A stretch of DNA of 38,287 bases from Colwellia psychrerythraea (GTDB lineage Bacteria; Pseudomonadota; Gammaproteobacteria; Enterobacterales; Alteromonadaceae): positions 1-38,287 of the forward strand of contig NZ_JQEC01000038.1 in the NCBI RefSeq assembly GCF_000764185.1. Reading direction: 5' to 3'. Positions 18,609-27,180 of this stretch are shown here, piece by piece. Below the pieces are notes generated by a model. The model had not been told where the DNA came from, did no database searches, and saw only the letters and a program-made list of their open reading frames with translations. Numbering within the stretch: position 1 is the stretch's first letter; each line of letters starts with the position of its first letter. The position numbers and the translations under genes are program-made.

Positions 18609-19210
18609 ATGTTTTACTCCATTAGTTCAGATACCGACGATGAAGGTATGATGCAAGGTTTTGCCTTTGATGTTCGAGCAGTAAAGAAAATAAAATTTGG
18701 CTATGGGCATCGGTTATATCCTGCCTCTCACCCTACGGCAGGACCTCGAGAGAAAGAACCGACAGAAATTATTAAATTGAATTTAGATGAAGGTGCTGAC
18801 AGAGCACCGTTACCTTCGTTTTTAGAGCAACCCGTACCGTTAATGCGTAAAGACTTATTAGATACTTTGAGGGGGCAGGTGTCAATAATCTCGATGCCTA
18901 TCCTGCGGAGCTGTATTACCCTGACGGCTCACTTGCCGAAGGGGAATACTTTATCGTTAATGTTATTGGCTTAGTTGCCGCCGCAGATTTAAATAAATCT
19001 GAATATGATGCCGACCAAGCAGATAATATGATAGCTATGGGCTTTGATTCATTAGCCATAGATAACGAAAGAGCGAAGGGCTTTTTAATGTTCCGTCTGG
19101 CTGAGAATATAGTAGAAATCATTGTTCACGAACAAGTGGTAAAGGCTGTCGAGAAAGCAGGGTTCCCATTAATTCGATTCTTTAAAACAGAAGATATCGC
19201 AATAATATAA
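18609..19210 (+). pseudogene. Immunity copy 3, frameshifted by one missing base
   Basis: The reading frame matches copies 1 and 2 up to KDLLDTLRG, then shifts at the GGGGG run 18871-18875. The correct continuation (GVNNLDAYPAELYYPDGS..., ending FFKTEDIAII) lies in the next frame and ends at 19210. The whole is 602 nt against 603 nt for the intact copies, so exactly one base is missing; a sixth G or a GCG codon would restore the protein. In the present frame translation runs out after 121 residues. Variable residues between KLNL and PVPLMRKD (DEGADRAPLPSFLEQ) differ from both other copies. It could be a real inactivation, a phase-variable homopolymer switch or a sequencing error. Confidence 0.85.
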
Positions 19211-19258
19211 AAATTGTGCATTGCTTGATGTTAACGTTTTACCCATAATTTCACTTAT

Positions 19259-19289
19259 AAACCTCAATGATTTTACTAAGGTTTTTTTT
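19259..19289 (+). terminator. Terminator after immunity copy 3
   Basis: Weak stem AAACCT (19259-19264) / AGGTTT (19279-19284) followed by a run of eight T bases; a diverged relative of the terminators after copies 1 and 2. Confidence 0.5.
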
Positions 19290-19299
19290 ATGTTCTATA

Positions 19300-19324
19300 T
19301 ACAGTGGTCTGTAAGAGTCATAAT
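19300..19324 (+). promoter_or_regulatory. Orphan copy of the immunity operator/promoter motif
   Basis: TACAG (19300-19304) and CTGTA (19309-19313) with a 4-nt centre, followed by a -10-like CATAAT (19319-19324). It matches the position of the motif in the two upstream spacers but no gene follows, suggesting a lost fourth unit. Between here and 19400 I see nothing else. Confidence 0.3.
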
Positions 19325-19441
19325 ACATTTGATTGCTGAGTGTAAGTATTGTGGAGAGCCCCTTTAAATAAATCAATCAAGGCGATGGTTCAAGCTTTAT
19401 AAGCAAACTTAGAAATTGGCGCACTATTAAATTAAGCTCAT

Positions 19442-19478
19442 AAAAAAAGACCTTAACAAATCAATGTTAAGGTCTTTT
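19442..19478 (-). terminator. rpsQ-type terminator, distal copy
   Basis: Minus-strand hairpin AAAAGACCTTAACA / TGTTAAGGTCTTTT (14-bp stem, 6-nt loop) followed by a seven-U tract. Identical stem to the proximal copy. Confidence 0.85.
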
Positions 19479-19640
19479 GCTATTTATTTACAGTGAAGTA
19501 TTTAAAGTTTACTTAAGTATAAATATTAACTTTAGAGAGCATTAAGCTTTTGTAATTACGTGAACTAATTTCCACGTGTCTTCTCTTTAAAGGTAAGCGC
19601 AGCAGACTTAGAAATTGGCGCACTATCAAATTAAGCGTAT

Positions 19641-19677
19641 AAAAAAAGACCTTAACAAATAAGTGCTAAGGTCTTTT
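19641..19677 (-). terminator. rpsQ-type terminator, middle copy
   Basis: Same hairpin with one change (TGCTAA instead of TGTTAA). In the minus-strand RNA this makes a G-U wobble rather than a mismatch, so stem and seven-U tract remain functional. Confidence 0.8.
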
Positions 19678-19820
19678 GGCAACTATTTAAAGTTTAATTA
19701 AGTATAAAACCTAAATTAAGCTTTTGTAATTACGTCAACTAATTTCCACGTCACTTTATGAGCAGACTTATCTATATTCCTAGGTATGTGCGCAATTTCC
19801 TAAGTTTAAATTTCACACAT

Positions 19821-19857
19821 AAAAAAAGACCTTAACAAATAAATGTTAAGGTCTTTT
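19821..19857 (-). terminator. S10-operon terminator directly after rpsQ
   Basis: Minus-strand 14-bp stem AAAAGACCTTAACA / TGTTAAGGTCTTTT with a seven-U tract, beginning 29 nt beyond the rpsQ stop. This is the natural end of the S10 transcript. Confidence 0.9.
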
Positions 19858-19886
19858 GGTAACTATTTAAAGTTTAATTATAAAAA

Positions 19887-20138
19887 TTAAGCTTTTGTAA
19901 TTACGTCAACTAATTTCCAGTTTTTAGACTTAGAAATTGGCGCAACTTCAGTAATAGTTACGATATCGCCTTCATTACATACGTTATCTTCATCATGAGC
20001 TTTCAACTTAGTTGAACGCGTGATGTATTTACCGTACATAGGATGCTTAACGCGACGTTCGATCATTACAACGATAGACTTATCCATCTTGTTACTGATA
20101 ACAACGCCTTGTACTGTGCGGATTTTAACTTCGCTCAT
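19887..20138 (-). CDS. rpsQ: 30S ribosomal protein S17
   Basis: An 83-residue protein with the S17 opening [34 protein letters not shown] and end [12 protein letters not shown]17 is an early-binding OB-fold protein at the base of the 30S body, contacting 16S helices 7 and 11. It is the last gene of the S10 operon here; its start overlaps the rpmC stop (TAATG). Normally the spc operon (rplN onward) would follow; instead a terminator array does. The 3' end has been duplicated downstream. Confidence 0.97.
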   Translation of the reverse strand: MSEVKIRTVQGVVISNKMDKSIVVMIERRVKHPMYGKYITRSTKLKAHDEDNVCNEGDIVTITEVAPISKSKNWKLVDVITKA

Positions 20139-20329
20139 TACTTACCTGCCTTTTCAGTGATGATAGTCTTAACACGTGCAATATTGCGACGTACGATTCT
20201 TAGCAAATGAGTTTGTGCTAATTGACCAGTGCTTGCTTGCATGCGGTAGTTAAACTGCTCGCGAAGAAGTTCTAGTAATTCAGCGTTAAGCTCTTCAATG
20301 CTTTTTGCTTTAAGTTCGCTTGCTTTCAT
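20138..20329 (-). CDS. rpmC: 50S ribosomal protein L29
   Basis: A 63-residue helical-hairpin protein, same length as in Escherichia coli, with [31 protein letters not shown] and [15 protein letters not shown]29 sits beside L23 at the peptide exit, near the docking site of trigger factor and SRP. It is joined to rplP and rpsQ by one-base TAATG overlaps on both sides, so translation of the three genes is tightly coupled. Confidence 0.97.
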   Translation of the reverse strand: MKASELKAKSIEELNAELLELLREQFNYRMQASTGQLAQTHLLRIVRRNIARVKTIITEKAGK

Positions 20330-20742
20330 TACAATGCCGTCCTAGTTACGAAGGTAGTTTTGAACGGAAGTTTAGCAGCGGCTAAAGCAAATGCTTCACG
20401 TGCGATTTCTTCAGAAACACCTTCCATTTCATAAAGAACACGACCAGGAAGAATTTGGCAAACCCAATATTCTACTGAACCCTTACCTTTACCCATACGA
20501 ACCTCAAGAGGTTTTTTAGTAATTGGCTTATCAGGGAATACGCGTATCCAGATTTTACCTTGACGTTTAACATGACGAGTCATGGCACGACGAGCGGCTT
20601 CAATTTGGCGTGCAGTCATACGACCACGCTCAACCGATTTTAAGCCGAAAGTACCGAAGCTAACTGAACTACCTACGTGGGCTAGGCCACGGTTACGTAG
20701 TTTAAATTGCTTGCGGAATTTAGTACGTTTTGGTTGTAACAT
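20329..20742 (-). CDS. rplP: 50S ribosomal protein L16
   Basis: A 137-residue protein with the classic start [12 protein letters not shown], then [34 protein letters not shown] and [16 protein letters not shown]16 organises the A-site region of the 50S subunit and enters late in assembly. Its conserved MGKGKG loop and the Arg-rich region are intact. The stop overlaps the rpmC start; the gap to rpsC is 11 nt. Confidence 0.98.
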   Translation of the reverse strand: MLQPKRTKFRKQFKLRNRGLAHVGSSVSFGTFGLKSVERGRMTARQIEAARRAMTRHVKRQGKIWIRVFPDKPITKKPLEVRMGKGKGSVEYWVCQILPGRVLYEMEGVSEEIAREAFALAAAKLPFKTTFVTRTAL

Positions 20743-20753
20743 TACTTATTCCT

Positions 20754-21449
20754 CTACTTCGCTTTACGGTTGTTCTTTCTTTTAGGCTTAGCAGCTGGTT
20801 GCTCTGCTTGTAATGGCATGTTGCCAATAATTTCGCCTTTAAAGATCCAAACTTTGATACCAATAACACCATAAGTTGTGTTACCACGCGCAATTGCGTA
20901 GTCAATATCAGCACGTAAAGTATGTAAAGGTACACGACCTTCACGATACCATTCAGCACGTGCGATATCAGCGCCGCCTAAGCGACCACTAACTTGTACT
21001 TTGATGCCTTTCGCGCCTAAACGCATTGCATTTTGCACGGCACGCTTCATAGCGCGACGGAACATAACACGACGTTCAAGTTGACTAGCAATGCTGTCTG
21101 CAACAAGCTGCGCATCCATTTCTGGCTTACGTACTTCAGCGATGTTGATTTGAGCAGGAACACCAGCAATTTTAGAAACGGCTAAACGTAGTTTCTCAAC
21201 ATCTTCGCCTTTCTTACCGATAACAACACCCGGACGAGCCGTGTGAATTGTTACGCGGATAGATTTAGCTGGACGTTCGATTATCACTTTTGAAAGTGAT
21301 GCACGCTTAAGCTTTTCTTTTAAAAATTCGCGAACCTTATGATCGCCGTCTAAGTTGCTAGCAAAATCTTTGCTGCTTGCAAACCAAGTAGACGCGAAAG
21401 GTTTCGTGATACCTAAGCGAATACCGGTAGGATTAACTTTTTGACCCAT
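20754..21449 (-). CDS. rpsC: 30S ribosomal protein S3
   Basis: A 231-residue protein starting [16 protein letters not shown], with the type II KH domain signature [16 protein letters not shown] (about residues 73-88) and the C-terminal [25 protein letters not shown] core. S3 lines the mRNA entry channel with S4 and S5 and contributes to ribosomal helicase activity. The tail is rich in Lys and Asn ([11 protein letters not shown]). It is two residues shorter than the E. coli protein. Confidence 0.98.
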   Translation of the reverse strand: MGQKVNPTGIRLGITKPFASTWFASSKDFASNLDGDHKVREFLKEKLKRASLSKVIIERPAKSIRVTIHTARPGVVIGKKGEDVEKLRLAVSKIAGVPAQINIAEVRKPEMDAQLVADSIASQLERRVMFRRAMKRAVQNAMRLGAKGIKVQVSGRLGGADIARAEWYREGRVPLHTLRADIDYAIARGNTTYGVIGIKVWIFKGEIIGNMPLQAEQPAAKPKRKNNRKAK

Positions 21450-21461
21450 ACTAATATACTC

Positions 21462-21794
21462 CTAAGAATCAGACACAATCACAGTGATGTGACTAGTGCG
21501 CTTGATGATGCGATCGGCTCGGCCTTTCGCACGTGGCATAATACGTTTCATTGTTGGACCATCGTCAACTAAAATAGTTTTAACGAATAATTCATCAATA
21601 TCTGCACCTTCGTTGTGCTCGGCATTTGCGATTGCTGAGTTAAGTACTTTTTTAACTAACTCTGCAGCAGATTTGTTGCTGTAAGTTAGAATTTCAAGTG
21701 CTTTCTCAACATTTACGCCACGGATTTGATCCGCAACTAAACGCGCTTTCTGAGCAGAACCACGGGCAAATTTATGTATAGCTATTGCTTGCAT
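21462..21794 (-). CDS. rplV: 50S ribosomal protein L22
   Basis: A 110-residue protein, the E. coli length, with [19 protein letters not shown] and the long loop [38 protein letters not shown]. The loop reaches into the exit tunnel at the constriction with L4, where macrolides bind. No deletion or duplication of the loop is seen. A 12-nt gap separates it from rpsC. Confidence 0.98.
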   Translation of the reverse strand: MQAIAIHKFARGSAQKARLVADQIRGVNVEKALEILTYSNKSAAELVKKVLNSAIANAEHNEGADIDELFVKTILVDDGPTMKRIMPRAKGRADRIIKRTSHITVIVSDS

Positions 21795-21804
21795 TTAATT
21801 TCCC

Positions 21805-22080
21805 CTATTTCTTCGCTTTCTTATCAGCGACATGACCGCGATAAGTACGAGTTGGTGCAAATTCTCCTAATTTGTGACCGATCATTTCTTCGGTTACAAA
21901 TACAGGAACGTGTTGACGGCCATTATGGACAGCGATGGTCAATCCGATCATTGTAGGAATGATCATTGAACGACGGGACCAAGTTTTAATTGGCTTTTTA
22001 TTCCCGCTTTCCACCGCTTTCTCTACCTTCGTCAACAAGTGTAGGTCAATAAATGGACCTTTCTTGAGGGAACGTGGCAT
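21805..22080 (-). CDS. rpsS: 30S ribosomal protein S19
   Basis: A 91-residue protein with [69 protein letters not shown]19 lies in the 30S head, contacts S13 and reaches toward the A-site tRNA. It has an unusually long 97-nt leader after rplB, containing hairpins, followed by an AAGGA ribosome binding site, whereas other gaps in this operon are 17 nt or less. Confidence 0.98.
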   Translation of the reverse strand: MPRSLKKGPFIDLHLLTKVEKAVESGNKKPIKTWSRRSMIIPTMIGLTIAVHNGRQHVPVFVTEEMIGHKLGEFAPTRTYRGHVADKKAKK

Positions 22081-22112
22081 GGTGAATCCTTATATAATTC
22101 AAATTCATCATG

Positions 22113-22148
22113 TTGAACTTAGTTATAACAAAAGTTTACTAAGTTCAA
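22113..22148 (-). promoter_or_regulatory. Hairpin in the rplB-rpsS intergenic region
   Basis: Perfect 11-bp inverted repeat TTGAACTTAGT (22113-22123) / ACTAAGTTCAA (22138-22148) with a 14-nt loop. There is no U-tract, so it is not a standard terminator; RNase processing, transcript protection or translational control of rpsS are possible. Confidence 0.5.
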
Positions 22149-22170
22149 ACAATCAGAATATTAGTTTAAT

Positions 22171-22188
22171 GCACTAATTACTTAGTGC
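22171..22188 (-). other. Small hairpin around the rplB stop codon
   Basis: GCACTAA (22171-22177) pairs with TTAGTGC (22182-22188), with the minus-strand UAA stop of rplB in or next to the loop. It is seven base pairs with a 4-nt loop and could be chance. Confidence 0.3.
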
Positions 22189-23002
22189 GACGACGTACGA
22201 TAAATTTATCAGTACGTTTGTTCGAGCGAGTCTTGTAACCCTTAGTTGGTACACCCCAAGGTGATACCGGATGACGACCGCCAGATGTTTTACCTTCACC
22301 ACCACCGTGTGGATGGTCAACTGGGTTCATGGCAACACCACGAACAGTTGGGCGAACACCGCGCCAGCGTGAAGCACCAGCTTTACCCAGAGAGCGAAGC
22401 ATGTGTTCAGCGTTGCCGATTTCACCTAAAGTAGCACGACAATCTGCTTCGATTTTACGCATTTCGCCAGAGCGAAGACGTAAAGTAACGTAAGCACCAT
22501 CTTTCGCAACTAATTGTGCGTAAGTACCAGCAGCACGTGCAATTTGCGCGCCCTTGCCTGGTTTAAGTTCGATTGCGTGAATAACGCTACCTAAAGGTAC
22601 GTTACGTAGTGGCATTGTATTACCAGCTTTGATAGGAGCATCAACACCTGACTGGATAACATCTCCAGCACTTAAGCCTTTAGGGGCTAAGATGTAACGA
22701 CGTTCACCATCTGCATATAATACTAATGCGATGTTAGCGCTTCGGTTTGGATCGTATTCTAAACGTTCAACTTTGGCTGGAATGCCATCTTTAAGACGTT
22801 TAAAATCAACGATACGATAATGTTGCTTATGACCACCACCAATGTGACGAACCGTAATGCGACCATTATTGTTACGACCACCAGACTTAGACTTAGTGTC
22901 TAATAATGGTGCATAAGGCTTACCTGTATGAAGCTCTTTGTTTACCACTTTAACTAGGTGACGACGACCCGGAGAAGTAGGTTTACATTTTACTATAGCC
23001 AT
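22178..23002 (-). CDS. rplB: 50S ribosomal protein L2
   Basis: A 274-residue protein starting [20 protein letters not shown], with the conserved [28 protein letters not shown] and C-terminal [31 protein letters not shown]. The last block holds the conserved His linked to peptidyl-transferase centre integrity. L2 is needed for subunit association. The gap to rplW is 12 nt; downstream of it comes the unusual 97-nt spacer. Confidence 0.98.
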   Translation of the reverse strand: MAIVKCKPTSPGRRHLVKVVNKELHTGKPYAPLLDTKSKSGGRNNNGRITVRHIGGGHKQHYRIVDFKRLKDGIPAKVERLEYDPNRSANIALVLYADGERRYILAPKGLSAGDVIQSGVDAPIKAGNTMPLRNVPLGSVIHAIELKPGKGAQIARAAGTYAQLVAKDGAYVTLRLRSGEMRKIEADCRATLGEIGNAEHMLRSLGKAGASRWRGVRPTVRGVAMNPVDHPHGGGEGKTSGGRHPVSPWGVPTKGYKTRSNKRTDKFIVRRRTK

Positions 23003-23014
23003 TTTAACTGCTCC

Positions 23015-23317
23015 TTATGATTCCGCGCCAACGAAGTCGATGTCACTACCTTCTGCAAGAGTAACGTAGGCTTTTTTCCAGTCGTTACGACGACCAAAAC
23101 GAGCACCGGTACGTTTTACTTTACCCTTAACATTAAGTGTATTAACACCTTCAACTGTCACTTCAAAAAGTTTCTCAACTGCGGCTTTAATTTCAGCTTT
23201 AGTTGCATCTGTAGCTACTTTGAAAACAACAGTGTTGTTTGCTTCAGCAGCTGTAGTTGCTTTTTCAGAGATATTCGGTGCTAAAAGCACTTTCAACAAA
23301 CGTTCTTCGTTTATCAT
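23015..23317 (-). CDS. rplW: 50S ribosomal protein L23
   Basis: A 100-residue protein, the E. coli length, with [21 protein letters not shown] and [26 protein letters not shown]23 borders the peptide exit and carries the docking Glu for trigger factor and SRP. Its ATG overlaps the rplD stop by 4 nt, indicating translational coupling. Confidence 0.98.
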   Translation of the reverse strand: MINEERLLKVLLAPNISEKATTAAEANNTVVFKVATDATKAEIKAAVEKLFEVTVEGVNTLNVKGKVKRTGARFGRRNDWKKAYVTLAEGSDIDFVGAES

Positions 23318-23919
23318 GCTAAAATCCCCTCAATTTCTTTAATTGCATCAGCAGTGATTAAAACTTTTTCGAAACCAACCAAGCTTACAGGGTCAATTGC
23401 TGCAACGTCACGAACGTCAACTTTATATAAGTTGCGTGCTGATAAGAACAAGTTCTCGTCAACTTCTTTCGTTACAATCAATACGTCTTTAAGCTCTAAA
23501 CCTTTTAACTTAGTAACTAAGTCTTTAGTTTTAGGCGTTTCTACCGAAAATTCGTTAACTACTACTAAACGGTCTTGACGAACTAGTTCAGATAGGATGC
23601 TAGCGATAGCACCACGATACATTTTACGGTTAACTTTTTGGCTGTGATCCTGAGGTTTAGCAGCGAATGTTACGCCACCTGTACGCCAGATTGGACCACG
23701 AGTAGTACCAGCACGTGCACGGCCAGTACCTTTTTGGCGCCATGGTTTTGCACCACCGCCGCTAACTTCTGAGCGAGTTTTCTGAGCACGAGTACCTTGA
23801 CGAGCACCAGCTGCGTATGCAACTACTACTTGATGTACTAACGCTTCGTTAAACTCACGTCCAAAAGTTGCTTCAGATACTTCAAGAGCACCTGTTGCGT
23901 CTTTTAATGATAATTCCAT
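23314..23919 (-). CDS. rplD: 50S ribosomal protein L4
   Basis: A 201-residue protein with [49 protein letters not shown], the extended loop that lines the exit tunnel. In enterobacteria L4 also represses the S10 operon, both by attenuation in the leader and by translational control. A terminator-like leader hairpin is present upstream of rpsJ here, so the same autoregulation is plausible. The gap to rplC is 16 nt. Confidence 0.98.
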   Translation of the reverse strand: MELSLKDATGALEVSEATFGREFNEALVHQVVVAYAAGARQGTRAQKTRSEVSGGGAKPWRQKGTGRARAGTTRGPIWRTGGVTFAAKPQDHSQKVNRKMYRGAIASILSELVRQDRLVVVNEFSVETPKTKDLVTKLKGLELKDVLIVTKEVDENLFLSARNLYKVDVRDVAAIDPVSLVGFEKVLITADAIKEIEGILA

Positions 23920-23935
23920 TAGAAAATCTCCTGGA

Positions 23936-24574
23936 CTAAGCTTTAACAGCTGGTTTGATGATTACGTTACCGTTGATTGCACCCGGAACTGCGCCTTTAA
24001 CAAGCAACAAGTTACGTTCTGCGTCAACGCGAACCAATTCAAGGTTTTGTGTAGTACAACGCACAGAACCCATATGACCAGACATTTTTTTGCCTTTAAA
24101 TACACGACCTGGTGTTTGACACTGACCTAACGAACCGTTAGATCTGTGTGATAACGAAACACCATGCGTTGCATGTTGCATAGTAAAGTTCCAGCGTTTA
24201 ATACCACCTTGGAAACCTTTACCTTTCGATGTACCAGTAACGTCTACTAATTTAGTGTCATTGAATAGCGCAACAGTGATTTCACTGCCAGCTTCAATAT
24301 CACTACCTTCATTTTCGTTTAAACGGAATTCCCACAAGCCGCGGCCTGCTTCGATACCTGCTTTCGCGAAATGACCAGCAGCTGGTTTAGTTACACGGCT
24401 TGCTCTACGAGTGCCAGTTGTAACTTGTAACGCTGAGTAACCATCGTTGTCTACTGTTTTAACTTGAGCAACACGGTTTGCTTCAACTTCGATAACAGTA
24501 ACAGGGGTAGAAACACCATCTTCTGTGAAGACACGAGTCATACCCACTTTACGTCCTACTAGACCTATAGTCAT
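23936..24574 (-). CDS. rplC: 50S ribosomal protein L3
   Basis: A 212-residue protein when started at [16 protein letters not shown], the conserved L3 N-terminus. An in-frame ATG further upstream (24625) would add 17 residues overlapping rpsJ, but the start at 24574 has an AAGGGGAG ribosome binding site and family support. The segment [23 protein letters not shown] contains the loop that reaches the peptidyl-transferase centre and the Gln methylated by PrmB in E. coli. L3 is one of the two assembly-initiating 50S proteins. It lies 13 nt after rpsJ. Confidence 0.97.
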   Translation of the reverse strand: MTIGLVGRKVGMTRVFTEDGVSTPVTVIEVEANRVAQVKTVDNDGYSALQVTTGTRRASRVTKPAAGHFAKAGIEAGRGLWEFRLNENEGSDIEAGSEITVALFNDTKLVDVTGTSKGKGFQGGIKRWNFTMQHATHGVSLSHRSNGSLGQCQTPGRVFKGKKMSGHMGSVRCTTQNLELVRVDAERNLLLVKGAVPGAINGNVIIKPAVKA

Positions 24575-24587
24575 GTTAAAACTCCCC

Positions 24588-24969
<382 letters not shown>

Positions 24970-25114
24970 TATTAACTAATAAACATTCAACTCAAAATTA
25001 GAGCTGCTGTGAAATAAACAAGAATCTAGTTCTTCTTTATTTGGTGCTACAAGCCATTACTATAAGTAAAGTCTCTAGCAAAACACACTCAATTTGGCTG
25101 AATGCGAGCGCGTA

Positions 25115-25142
25115 TTATACAAGAAACCTTATTATGTGCAAG
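25115..25142 (-). promoter_or_regulatory. S10-operon promoter
   Basis: On the minus strand TTGCAC (-35, 25137-25142), a 16-nt spacer and a perfect TATAAT (-10, 25115-25120), followed by a GC-rich ACGCGCTCGC discriminator typical of stringently controlled ribosomal promoters. Confidence 0.75.
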
Positions 25143-25256
25143 CTTTCTTGTTGATTATTGTTAAGTAACCTGTTTTTAATGGGGTAGGGACTTCATAAGT
25201 TGCGTGATGTTTAGCTGGGATTGCAGAATAACCTTATTATTTTAACCGAAAATAGA

Positions 25257-25293
25257 ACACATCATCTTATTATCCCTAATAAAAGTGATGTGT
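25257..25293 (-). terminator. Candidate terminator of the cstA-family gene
   Basis: ACACATCA (25257-25264) pairs with TGATGTGT (25286-25293), with an inner CTTATTA/TAATAAG-like helix. It begins 18 nt after the stop of the cstA-family gene and is followed by the moderately U-rich UCUAUUUUC. It separates that gene from the S10 promoter. Confidence 0.55.
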
Positions 25294-25310
25294 CATTGAT
25301 ATGTTGAAAA

Positions 25311-26780
25311 TCACTCTTGTGCTGGGCTGGTACGTTTAGTGTGCAAAAAAGTTAAAGTTGTTAACAATAACATCGCAACAACTATACCTATATGTTGGCT
25401 GTAGTCGCTTGATAGATTAAAACCTATACCAGCAGTCATGATATAGGACACTGTTACACTGGTACCAATGATTGCTGGTATGCTGACAATCCAGTGGAAT
25501 GTTCCTCGGTCAAATAAGTACTTAGTTGCTAACCAGAGCACGCTGGTTGAAAGTAACATATTTGAAAAAGCAAAATATCGCCAAATCAGTGAAAAATCAA
25601 TTTTAGTCATAAAGTAAGCAATTACTAAAATAGGTACGGCTAATAAAATACGATTACGCATGCTTTGCGGAATATTAAAGGCATCAACTATGGTTAAACG
25701 TAGTGACCTAAAAGCGGTGTCACCCGAAGTGATAGGGAATATAGCAACTGCAATAATTGCCATTATACCACCTAACGCACCAAGGTAACTGGTGGCAATA
25801 TGATTAACAACGAGTCCAGGGCCTCCTTGATCAAGCATGGCTTTAAGTTCAGTGTAGCCCTCTGGGAATGCTGCAATACCAGCGAGCGCCCAGACACAGC
25901 CAACAATGCCTTCTGAGATCATCGCGCCATAATAAACCGGTCGAACATACTTTTCGTTAGTTAAACAGCGCGCCATAATGGGAGCTTGAGTGGAATGAAA
26001 GCCACTAATTGCGCCACAAGTGATAGTCATAAATAATAATGGCCATACGGGTAAGCCATCAGGATTAGGTTCAAGGAAGTCATGACTAAAGTGATCATGA
26101 TTAAAGTAACCGAGAAAATCGCCCATCACAGGTAAATTAGGGGCATTAAATAGTAATGAAATTGCAATTAAGGTAGTCATTACTATCATCAGTAAACCAA
26201 ATAGCGGGTAGAGCTTAGTGATGATTTTATCGATAGGTAATAATGTTGCTAGGAAGTAATAACCTAAAATAAGAAATACCCAAAAAGTATTGCCTTCAAG
26301 AAAAGTACCTTCAAAGTAACTTAAACTACCCAGCAAACCCGCCGGGCTCATAATGAAAACTACGCCAACAAAGAAAAGTAGCATGGCAGTAAAAATCAGC
26401 ATGATGCCTTTATAGAATATATTAAAGTAATGGCCGGCTATTTCAGGTAGGCTCTTACCATCTTCTTTGATGCTCATCACGCCGGAAAAATAATCATGAA
26501 CGGCGCCACCAAGAATATTACCTAATACAATCCAAACCAGAGCAATAGGGCCATACAGTGCTCCGAGTATTGGGCCAAAGATTGGGCCTACACCAGCAAT
26601 ATTTAAAAATTGAATGAGAAAGGCTTTTACCGGGTGAATAGCAACATAATCGACTCCTTCTTCAAAACGCACTTGCGGTGTTTTTACATTAGAGTTAATT
26701 CCAGCCTGTTTTTCAACAAAGGGGCTATAAAATTTATACCCTATAATTAACAGCGTTATACATATAAAAAAGATAATCAT
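25311..26780 (-). CDS. CstA-family (carbon starvation) membrane carrier
   Basis: A 489-residue protein with about 12-14 hydrophobic segments. The CstA signature is clear: FEEGVDYVAIHP (about residues 39-50), then NIAGVGPIFGPILGALYGPIALVWIVLGNILGGAVHDYFSG, and later ISGFHSTQAPIMARCL and FPITSGDTAFRSLRL. Family members take up pyruvate or peptides with protons or sodium (BtsT, CstA). This protein has the shorter form of about 490 residues found in many marine bacteria and lacks the long C-terminal extension of E. coli CstA, so the substrate cannot be named. An AGGA lies about 11 nt before the ATG. Confidence 0.88.
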   Translation of the reverse strand: MIIFFICITLLIIGYKFYSPFVEKQAGINSNVKTPQVRFEEGVDYVAIHPVKAFLIQFLNIAGVGPIFGPILGALYGPIALVWIVLGNILGGAVHDYFSGVMSIKEDGKSLPEIAGHYFNIFYKGIMLIFTAMLLFFVGVVFIMSPAGLLGSLSYFEGTFLEGNTFWVFLILGYYFLATLLPIDKIITKLYPLFGLLMIVMTTLIAISLLFNAPNLPVMGDFLGYFNHDHFSHDFLEPNPDGLPVWPLLFMTITCGAISGFHSTQAPIMARCLTNEKYVRPVYYGAMISEGIVGCVWALAGIAAFPEGYTELKAMLDQGGPGLVVNHIATSYLGALGGIMAIIAVAIFPITSGDTAFRSLRLTIVDAFNIPQSMRNRILLAVPILVIAYFMTKIDFSLIWRYFAFSNMLLSTSVLWLATKYLFDRGTFHWIVSIPAIIGTSVTVSYIMTAGIGFNLSSDYSQHIGIVVAMLLLTTLTFLHTKRTSPAQE

Positions 26781-27077
26781 ATTAAGTGTGTCCTATATAA
26801 GGTTAAGTAACGACTTAAGCATCAGTAGTGCAGAGCACGATGATTGTATGACAAGCATTCTATATTACTGAATTATATTGCAATCAAAATGTTAAAAAAT
26901 GCTATAGCTGATTATGAGTGCTTAACAGTGATTAGCCAATATTTCACAATACGGTTTAATTTCACTTGCTTTGGTCTCACTTGTTTTACCCTCAGTTAGT
27001 TTAGACAAATAGGTTTTTACAGAAACTTACAGCTGTCATTCAATTACTAACATTCCCCCTTAGTTGATTTACATTTT

Positions 27078-27095
27078 AGTTACAGTTATGTAACT
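27078..27095 (+). promoter_or_regulatory. Palindrome, candidate operator
   Basis: AGTTACA (27078-27084) and TGTAACT (27089-27095) with a 4-nt centre, about 85 nt upstream of the sulfatase-like gene. The symmetry is that of a dimeric regulator site; regulator unknown. Confidence 0.35.
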
Positions 27096-27150
27096 GAGAG
27101 TAAAATTTCTTTCAATTAAGATCTATACACCTACCCTTTATGATGACATT

Positions 27151-27171
27151 CAGCTAATGATTCGTTAGCTG
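27151..27171 (+). promoter_or_regulatory. Hairpin immediately upstream of the sulfatase-like gene start
   Basis: CAGCTAA (27151-27157) pairs with TTAGCTG (27165-27171), a 7-bp perfect stem ending 9 nt before the ATG. No purine-rich Shine-Dalgarno sequence is present, so the hairpin occupies the place where one would be expected. Confidence 0.4.
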
Positions 27172-27180
27172 CCACTGCTA

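Larger units (their letters stand above)
17148..19313 (+). repeat. Tandem array of about 730-bp immunity-gene units
   Basis: Gene starts are at 17148, 17878 and 18609, giving periods of 730 and 731 bp. Each unit comprises a 200-codon immunity gene, a hairpin terminator built on AGCCTCA/TGAGGCT (weaker in the last unit), and a downstream palindrome TACAG-N-CTGTA followed by an AT-rich -10-like box. The spacers after copies 1 and 2 are nearly identical; the one after copy 3 is diverged and leads to no gene. Confidence 0.9.
19401..19857 (-). repeat. Degenerate tandem copies of the rpsQ 3' end plus terminator
   Basis: Beyond the true rpsQ end, two further copies of its last 33-34 bases (encoding [14 protein letters not shown] on the minus strand) occur at 19716-19749 (one mismatch) and 19542-19574 (one or two mismatches). 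Each is followed, in minus-strand direction, by the same AT-rich spacer and the same terminator. Fragments matching a second rpsQ segment (CTTAGAAATTGGCGCA, true copy near 19929-19944) lie at 19607-19622 and 19407-19422. Terminator spacing is 180 and 199 bp. The order is preserved but internal spacers differ, so the copies are decayed duplications. Confidence 0.85.
26781..27180. other. Divergent intergenic region cstA-family / sulfatase-like gene
   Basis: Four hundred AT-rich bases between divergent genes. No ORF with coding character and no RNA gene is visible. Two inverted repeats near the + strand gene are listed separately. I could not place promoters with confidence. Confidence 0.5.

Noticed and set aside
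19300..19440. An additional small gene between the immunity array and the rpsQ repeats
   Set aside because: Only short frames without ribosome binding sites or similarity to neighbours; the interval is explained by a decayed immunity spacer and an rpsQ fragment.
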